From positions 1-10,267 of the forward strand of contig CAZVIH010000028.1 of the NCBI GenBank assembly GCA_964627755.1: DNA of 10,267 bases. The letters run 5' to 3'. This document shows, piece by piece, positions 6,790-10,267 of the stretch. The position numbers and the translations under genes were made by a program. The first letter of the stretch is position 1, and the number at the start of each line of letters is the position of its first letter. Source of the DNA: B10-G9 sp964627755. GTDB taxonomy: Bacteria; Chloroflexota; Anaerolineae; Anaerolineales; UBA11858. The notes beneath the pieces were generated by a model. It was not told where the DNA came from. It was given only the letters and a program-made list of their open reading frames with translations, and searched no databases.

Positions 6790-6795
6790 ATTATA
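6790..6795 (-). promoter_or_regulatory. Possible -10 box of the MFS-hydrolase operon
   Basis: A perfect TATAAT on the minus strand, about 116 bases before the MFS start, but without a recognisable -35 or TG extension. In this AT-rich gap such a match could be chance. Confidence 0.3.
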
Positions 6796-6843
6796 ACCTG
6801 AAGGAAAACATTAAACCTTATACTTTCCAACCTTCCACTATTA

Positions 6844-7824
6844 TTATTCGTATTTCATCCAAATCAAAGTCCTGGTCGGCTTAAACCAGTGGGTTTCAAG
6901 ACTGTTGTTAGTTTTCCTTGCCGGAAAATTCAACCTTAAAGATCGCTTAAATCCAGTCCTATTCATCCAGTGCGGCAAAAAGGCATCCAGAAGGACACCC
7001 TCAGTTTCTGGGGAGGAGGCGATCCAGAGCCAGTCGGCCTGGGTCTTGGAAGATTGCCAGGAAACCACACCGATCAGTTCACTGCCAGCTATCACCGACC
7101 ACTGGGATATTTTGGGGTCCAGAAGCATCAAACGTGAAAAACGACCGGCTAATCCTGCCCGCAGATATTCCGGCCGGAGCGGTAAATGCCAGCGCACTTC
7201 AGGGGGATAGTTATTTTCCAGCCATCTGCGCTGCTGGGGCCAATGCTGGGGCCGGTGCCCTGCCACAGTGAAACCGGGTACCTGCCAATCAAGAAATTCC
7301 TGCGGGATATCACTGGGACTTAACATCCAGGTGGTTCGGCGGGAGACTTCAACAAATCCATGCCGTAAATAGAGGTCAACCGCCGCCTGATTGCCTTGAT
7401 CCACCTGAAGCCAGATCCCATCCAGGCCCCTTGGCAACAGAAAATCCAGGGCCTGGCTGACCAATGAATGGGCTATACCTTTACGTTGGTAATCGGGATG
7501 GACTGCCACATTGGCGATCATATAATAATGTTTGCTGCCCACATGGTAGGGAATCAAACTAAGATTACCAATGATCTCTCCCCTTTCTTCCCAGACATAA
7601 CCCGTAAAGGGCATAGATACCCGGCCCGCCATTGAATAGGCCCATTCCTGGAATCGTTTGTTATGGGCTGAGGAGCGCATTTTTCGCAAGAGGGCTTCCC
7701 CGTCAGCAGAGAGCCGGTCCGCGAAACACAGCTCTACCAGATCAGAGACTGAAAGCAAGTCCGTTCGTACATCAAAGTCACGGATTTGAAGAGCTCCGGG
7801 GTGATGGGTTATTTTGACAGTCAT
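6844..7824 (-). CDS. GNAT N-acetyltransferase, probable tandem domain
   Basis: This 326-aa protein transfers an acyl group from acetyl-CoA to an unknown amine. The first GNAT domain (about residues 12-168) is clear: 'MIANVAVHPDYQRKGIAHSL' at 102-121 holds the acetyl-CoA pyrophosphate-binding Q113-R-K-G-I-A118 loop, and 'NQAAVDLYLRHGF' at 145-157 is the usual motif B. The second half (about 175-326) has the same order of elements in weaker form ('ELIGVVSW', a following strand and helix, then a closing strand) but no Q/RxxGxG/A loop, so it looks like a degenerate GNAT repeat. No ribosome binding site is convincing. TGGTAAAAT places the predicted transcription start at the ATG, so the message is probably leaderless. 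It appears monocistronic. Confidence 0.85.
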   Translation of the reverse strand: MTVKITHHPGALQIRDFDVRTDLLSVSDLVELCFADRLSADGEALLRKMRSSAHNKRFQEWAYSMAGRVSMPFTGYVWEERGEIIGNLSLIPYHVGSKHYYMIANVAVHPDYQRKGIAHSLVSQALDFLLPRGLDGIWLQVDQGNQAAVDLYLRHGFVEVSRRTTWMLSPSDIPQEFLDWQVPGFTVAGHRPQHWPQQRRWLENNYPPEVRWHLPLRPEYLRAGLAGRFSRLMLLDPKISQWSVIAGSELIGVVSWQSSKTQADWLWIASSPETEGVLLDAFLPHWMNRTGFKRSLRLNFPARKTNNSLETHWFKPTRTLIWMKYE

Positions 7825-7831
7825 GGAAGTG

Positions 7832-7840
7832 ATTTTACCA
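7832..7840 (-). promoter_or_regulatory. Extended -10 promoter at the GNAT start codon
   Basis: The minus strand reads TGGTAAAAT, and 7 bases separate it from the GNAT ATG, the same spacing as at miaB. No -35 matches well, which is usual for extended -10 promoters. The predicted +1 falls at the start codon. Confidence 0.5.
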
Positions 7841-7925
7841 CCAGGAAAGGAGAGAAAAGAGACGGAAATAAAGAGACCGGATGCAAAAGACGGGAGAGGG
7901 GAGATTAGCCATCAAGGTAGGTATG

Positions 7926-7955
7926 ATTAGCCCTGGCATCAATGGCAGGGCTGAT
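7926..7955. other. 10-bp stem hairpin in intergenic space
   Basis: Arms 7926-7935 and 7946-7955 pair over 10 positions including one G-U, with a 10-nt loop. No T-run follows on either strand, so it is not a standard intrinsic terminator. It lies in the 440-bp gap between the GNAT and dtd genes, where I see no protein-coding gene. Confidence 0.4.
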
Positions 7956-8004
7956 AGCTGCAACCGAAAAATCAGACTGCATATCATCCAGTGTTTACTT
8001 CTGA

Positions 8005-8140
8005 TTGTCATTCCGAGCGACGCGAGGAATCCATATTCGCTCCAGCCATTCGATGGATTGGCCCTTCCAAGTTGATGATCTGAGAGACCGATCACTCCAT
8101 GGATCCTTCCCTTTCACTACGTTCAAGATCAGGATGGCAA
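8005..8140. repeat. Dispersed GTCATTCCGAGCG-type repeat element
   Basis: The left end reads TTGTCATTCCGAGCGACG followed by CGAGGAATCC; the right end, read on the other strand, begins TTGCCATCCTGATCTTGAAC. The ends are imperfect inverted copies of each other, as in non-autonomous MITE-like elements. The 'GTCATTCCGAGCG...GAGGAATC' string recurs in noncoding DNA of many Chloroflexota and other bacteria (general knowledge, not searched). No transposase is present. Boundaries are approximate. Confidence 0.7.
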
Positions 8141-8187
8141 AGTAGGAGGATTTTCGTTAGCTCTCTCTCCACAATGCCAGTTTAACC

Positions 8188-8215
8188 AAAAAGGGCGACG
8201 CAGTGCGTAGCCCTT
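8188..8215 (-). terminator. Terminator of the selW-trpS-dtd operon
   Basis: The minus strand forms AAGGGC-T-ACGC-ACT-GCGT-C-GCCCTT, one mismatch between two stems, and runs into a stretch of five T residues. It lies 49 bases after the dtd stop codon. Confidence 0.8.
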
Positions 8216-8246
8216 ACGTATCAATTATTTCTCCGGATGAACATTA

Positions 8247-8260
8247 TCTACCGTCTACCG
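8247..8260. repeat. Two heptamers TCTACCG
   Basis: TCTACCG occurs twice in tandem, followed by a partial third copy (TCC), immediately after the dtd stop codon. It is too short to be significant alone, but it is a second 7-bp periodic repeat in this window. Confidence 0.5.
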
Positions 8261-8264
8261 TCCT

Positions 8265-8702
8265 TTAAACCTCAACCTCGATCGTCACCGGGCCGTCATT
8301 GTGAATCTCAACCATCATGTGGGCTCCAAACTCTCCTTGTTGGGTTGGAACTCCCAGTTTTCTTAGCGCTGAAGCAAAATAATCCGTCAGAGGCTTGGCT
8401 ATTTCCGGAGGACCTGCTTTGACAAAAGAAGGCCTATGTCCTTTTTGAGTATCGGCAAAGAGGGTGAATTGCGGTACTACCAGAGCCGCTCCTCCCACAT
8501 CCAGGAGAGAGAGATTCATCTTTCCGTTTTCATCCGGGAATATTCTCATCTGGGCTAACTTCAGAGCCAGCTTCTCAGCTTCAGCCTCTGTATCGCCAGG
8601 GCCAACACCCAACAAGATCACCAGGCCAGCCTGGATCTCGGCGATCTTTTTCCCGCCTACCGAGACGCTTCCTGATTGAACTCGCTGCAGGATCGCTTTC
8701 AA
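8265..8702 (-). CDS. dtd: D-aminoacyl-tRNA deacylase
   Basis: A homodimeric cytoplasmic proofreading enzyme that hydrolyses D-amino acids (such as D-Tyr and D-Trp) from tRNA. The 145-aa length is normal for the family. It begins with the standard 'MKAILQRVQSGSVSV' and carries the cross-subunit Gly-cisPro motif in 'NDGPVT' (N135-T140). The other active-site motif, normally SQFTL, is P77-Q-F-T-L81, an unexpected Ser-to-Pro change encoded by CCG. The start codon is TTG at 8702, 3 bases after the trpS stop; the AAGGA ribosome binding site 7 bases upstream is made from the last codons of trpS, so translation is probably coupled. Third gene of the selW-trpS-dtd operon, where it could clear D-Trp-tRNA made by the neighbouring synthetase. 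Confidence 0.94.
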   Translation of the reverse strand: MKAILQRVQSGSVSVGGKKIAEIQAGLVILLGVGPGDTEAEAEKLALKLAQMRIFPDENGKMNLSLLDVGGAALVVPQFTLFADTQKGHRPSFVKAGPPEIAKPLTDYFASALRKLGVPTQQGEFGAHMMVEIHNDGPVTIEVEV

Positions 8703-8705
8703 TTT

Positions 8706-9707
8706 TTATTCCTTAGTACTGTAGAACCCGATCGCATCCCGTACTTCAGCCATAGTTACAGAAGCGATCACTTTGGCTCGTTTGGCACCATTTAGCAGCA
8801 CATCCCTGACATAATCCGGATCCCCTTCCAGCTCCGTTCTTCTGGCCCGGAAAGGTTCCAGGTTCTTGTTTAAATTAGCAGCCAGCTTTCGTTTGCAATC
8901 CACGCAGCCAATTTCAGCTTTGCGGCAGTCCCGGTTAATGGCTTCCACTTCATCCGTGGAGGAGAATATTTTGTGGAGGGTGAAGACGTTGCAGACATCC
9001 GGATTACCAGGATCGCTGCGGCGCTGGCGCTGGGGATCGGTCACCATGCTCATAACCCGTTTTTCTGTTTCTTCGGGTGTTGCTGCCAGCTCAATATGAT
9101 TATTAAGACTTTTACTCATCTTGCGTTCACCATCAATGCCCAACACTTTGGGGATTTTAGTGATCACAGCCTGGGGCTCAATCAGTACATCAGTCTCATA
9201 GCGAAAATTGAATGAACGCACAACTTCCCTGGCAAACTCAAGGTGAGGGATCTGGTCTGTGCCCACCGGCACAGCGTCTGCCTTGTAAAGCAGAATATCG
9301 GCAGACATTAAAACCGGATAACCTACCAACCCATAGTTCACGTTATCAGGGTTATCACGCACTTTTTCCTTAAATGTTGGGAGGGCGGTCAATTTTCCTA
9401 GGGGGGTCACCATCGACAGGATGGTGTGAAGTTCCATCACTTCCAGAACATGGGATTGAACAAAGATGATGCTCTTTTTGGGGTCCATGCCCGCCGCCAG
9501 CCAATCGAGGGCCATTTCCTGGGTATTAAACGCCAGATCTTTGGTGGTATCAACTGTGGTCAGAGCATGGATATCCACGATGCAGTAAACACAGCGGTAA
9601 TCCTCCTGCATGGCCACATAATTTTTTATTGCGCCCAAATAATTGCCCAGATGCTGCCGGCCTGTCGGTCTGGCCCCCGAAAATACCCTGCCTTTTTTTG
9701 CAGTCAT
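8706..9707 (-). CDS. trpS: Tryptophanyl-tRNA synthetase, Fe-S type
   Basis: Class Ic synthetase that charges tRNA-Trp. The 333-aa length is normal. The HIGH-equivalent is H19-L-G-N22 within 'GARPTGRQHLGNYLGAI', and KMSKS is exact at 196-200. The C-terminal half has four cysteines, C239-x21-C261-x6-C268-x2-C271. This closely matches the C-x22-C-x6-C-x2-C ligand set of the [4Fe-4S] cluster described in Thermotoga maritima TrpRS, where it lies near the tRNA anticodon. The start at 9707 has GAGGAG 8 bases upstream and lies 5 bases after the selW stop. The cluster and the Sec-containing upstream gene both point to an anaerobic or microaerophilic cell. No T-box or Trp leader peptide is visible ahead of the operon. 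Confidence 0.97.
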   Translation of the reverse strand: MTAKKGRVFSGARPTGRQHLGNYLGAIKNYVAMQEDYRCVYCIVDIHALTTVDTTKDLAFNTQEMALDWLAAGMDPKKSIIFVQSHVLEVMELHTILSMVTPLGKLTALPTFKEKVRDNPDNVNYGLVGYPVLMSADILLYKADAVPVGTDQIPHLEFAREVVRSFNFRYETDVLIEPQAVITKIPKVLGIDGERKMSKSLNNHIELAATPEETEKRVMSMVTDPQRQRRSDPGNPDVCNVFTLHKIFSSTDEVEAINRDCRKAEIGCVDCKRKLAANLNKNLEPFRARRTELEGDPDYVRDVLLNGAKRAKVIASVTMAEVRDAIGFYSTKE

Positions 9708-9712
9708 TCAGC

Positions 9713-9955
9713 TTACTCCTCAATATATGCTTTAAACAAACCCAATATTTCCGGTGGGTCCGCATGGCGGCCGGTTTCCAATTTTGAATAGATCAATTCG
9801 CCATCAACCCTGATCTCAAAAGCTCCTCCGGAGGATTCTATCAACTCAATATCAGAGATGATATCCGGGTATTGTTTTTTAAATGCGGCTTCCAAACTGA
9901 AAGCTCTAGGATGGTAATTTCAAGGAACGCAAAATTCAATTGAGATTTTATACAT
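9713..9955 (-). CDS. selW: SelW-like (Rdx family) selenoprotein, UGA read as Sec
   Basis: An 80-aa thioredoxin-like redox protein with selenocysteine at position 12. Reading through the in-frame TGA (9920-9922), the N-terminus is MYKISIEFCVP-U-NYHPRA, which is the Rdx signature CxxU/C-NYxPRA (C9, U12). Downstream, 'SSGGAFEIRVDGELIYSKL' and 'TGR' are the conserved C-terminal half of the SelT/SelW/SelH family. The ATG at 9955 has AGGAG 9 bases upstream, and an extended -10 promoter lies just before it. A SECIS-like hairpin is placed correctly after the UGA. Automatic calling would give only a 60-aa truncated frame from 9895. The role is probably thiol-disulfide or peroxide-linked redox chemistry; the partner is unknown. 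First gene of the operon with trpS and dtd. A broken gene is the alternative, but conservation on both sides of the UGA argues against it. Confidence 0.88.
9888..9904 (-). promoter_or_regulatory. Bacterial SECIS-like hairpin
   Basis: Starting 15 nt after the UGA, GCUUUC pairs with GGAAGC (6 bp, one G-U) around loop AGUUU. The loop's second base is G, 23 nt after the UGA. This fits the published bacterial SECIS rule of an apical-loop G among the first two loop bases, 16-37 nt past the Sec codon. Such a hairpin recruits SelB charged with Sec-tRNA. Confidence 0.7.
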
Positions 9956-9985
9956 GGATCAATACTCCTGTTTTGATTTCAGATT

Positions 9986-9994
9986 AGTATAACA
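9986..9994 (-). promoter_or_regulatory. Extended -10 promoter of the selW-trpS-dtd operon
   Basis: The minus strand reads TGTTATACT (TGn plus TATACT), with no good -35. The predicted +1 is near 9979, giving a leader of about 24 nt with the AGGAG site. It lies between the upstream terminator and selW. Confidence 0.6.
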
Positions 9995-10028
9995 TAAGCA
10001 TTTTCATGACCGCTGCTGCCTGTTCCAT

Positions 10029-10065
10029 AAAAAAAGCCCTGCAATCAAGAATGCAGGGCTTTTTT
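10029..10065. terminator. Bidirectional intrinsic terminator
   Basis: A 9-bp perfect stem AGCCCTGCA / TGCAGGGCT (10035-10043, 10052-10060) is flanked by seven A residues on the left and six T residues on the right. It works in either orientation. On the minus strand it would end transcription of the sortase remnant and insulate the selW operon. Confidence 0.9.
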
Positions 10066-10093
10066 GAACTCACAGGAATCTTACTAATCAGGC

Positions 10094-10267
10094 CTAGATC
10101 CACAAGCGCTGCCTGGCCCTGCGGCAGAATCCATAATCGCCCCAGTATTCACCGTAACTTTCACAGGTGAAGAGCGTGATCCAATCAGAATCTTTGTGTT
10201 CGAGAATTGCATTAGGAGCAAGGATACAGTCAGATTTTCAGATATTTGATCTCAACCTAACTCTCGC
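10094..10267 (-). pseudogene. Sortase 3' end, apparently disrupted
   Basis: The minus-strand frame ending at TAG (10094-10096) encodes 'APNAILEHKDSDWITLFTC' followed by 'ESYGEY' and 'RRA'. This is the sortase catalytic region: the TLxTC motif with the nucleophilic Cys and a downstream catalytic Arg. Sortases join proteins to the cell wall or to each other. The same frame has a TGA at 10238-10240 among residues that do not look sortase-like. The neighbouring frame gives 'ISENLTV', which would continue naturally into 'LAPNAILEHKD', so a frameshift near 10222 is likely. The C-terminus after RRA is also abnormal. The catalytic His and the N-terminus lie outside the window. A sequencing or assembly error cannot be excluded, and the family call rests on a short stretch. 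Confidence 0.5.

Noticed and set aside
7835..8095. 86-aa minus-strand open frame in the gap upstream of the GNAT gene
   Set aside because: It runs through the dispersed repeat, and its 'GFLASLGMTI' segment is just the translation of that repeat; no ribosome binding site or domain is seen.
9426..9791. 121-aa plus-strand open frame opposite trpS
   Set aside because: It is antisense to the strongly conserved synthetase and the selW 3' end and has no recognisable domain.
10238..10240. In-frame TGA in the sortase fragment as a second selenocysteine codon
   Set aside because: The surrounding residues match no redox motif, and the adjacent frame gives a better sortase-like continuation, so a frameshift explains it more simply.

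Overview
All genes in this 10.3 kb window lie on the minus strand. The protein set suggests an anaerobic member of the Chloroflexota, probably class Anaerolineae. The grounds are a lipoprotein with an NBR1-type Ig-like domain, a membrane-anchored LysM protein with Thr/Pro-rich 'TPTPT' linkers, the Chloroflexi-style MiaB motif wording (GQIVDRYG, HIEV), a small SWIM zinc-finger protein, a sortase remnant and a GTCATTCCGAGCG-type dispersed repeat. This placement comes from recognising families, not from a search.

From right to left, in the direction of transcription: the right edge holds the 3' end of a damaged sortase gene, followed by a bidirectional intrinsic terminator. Next comes a tight three-gene operon, 9955-8265. 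Its first gene is a selW-like (Rdx) selenoprotein whose in-frame UGA at 9920-9922 sits in a CxxU motif and is followed by a bacterial-SECIS-like hairpin. The second is trpS, with a four-cysteine Fe-S-type signature. The third is dtd, which starts at TTG and ends at an intrinsic terminator. The 440-bp gap that follows holds a hairpin and a 136-bp dispersed repeat.

A tandem-GNAT acetyltransferase (7824-6844) comes next. A 49-bp run of seven heptanucleotide repeats then lies in the probable leader of a two-gene operon: an SLC45/GPH-like MFS transporter and an IU-type nucleoside hydrolase (6674-4468). Eight bases after the hydrolase stop there is a near-consensus sigma70 promoter. It drives a leader of about 120 nt that holds a possible 12-codon peptide and an intrinsic-terminator hairpin, just before the SWIM gene (4306-4067). 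That gene ends in another terminator.

A near-consensus promoter follows, whose predicted +1 coincides with the miaB ATG, implying a leaderless mRNA for miaB-nudix (3939-2168). The left end carries the Ig-like lipoprotein (2115-922) and the LysM protein (811-53), two envelope proteins each with its own -10 element.

The most valuable observations are the overlooked Sec-encoding selW gene, the promoter/leader-peptide/terminator arrangement ahead of the SWIM gene, and the leaderless promoter geometry shared by miaB and the GNAT gene.
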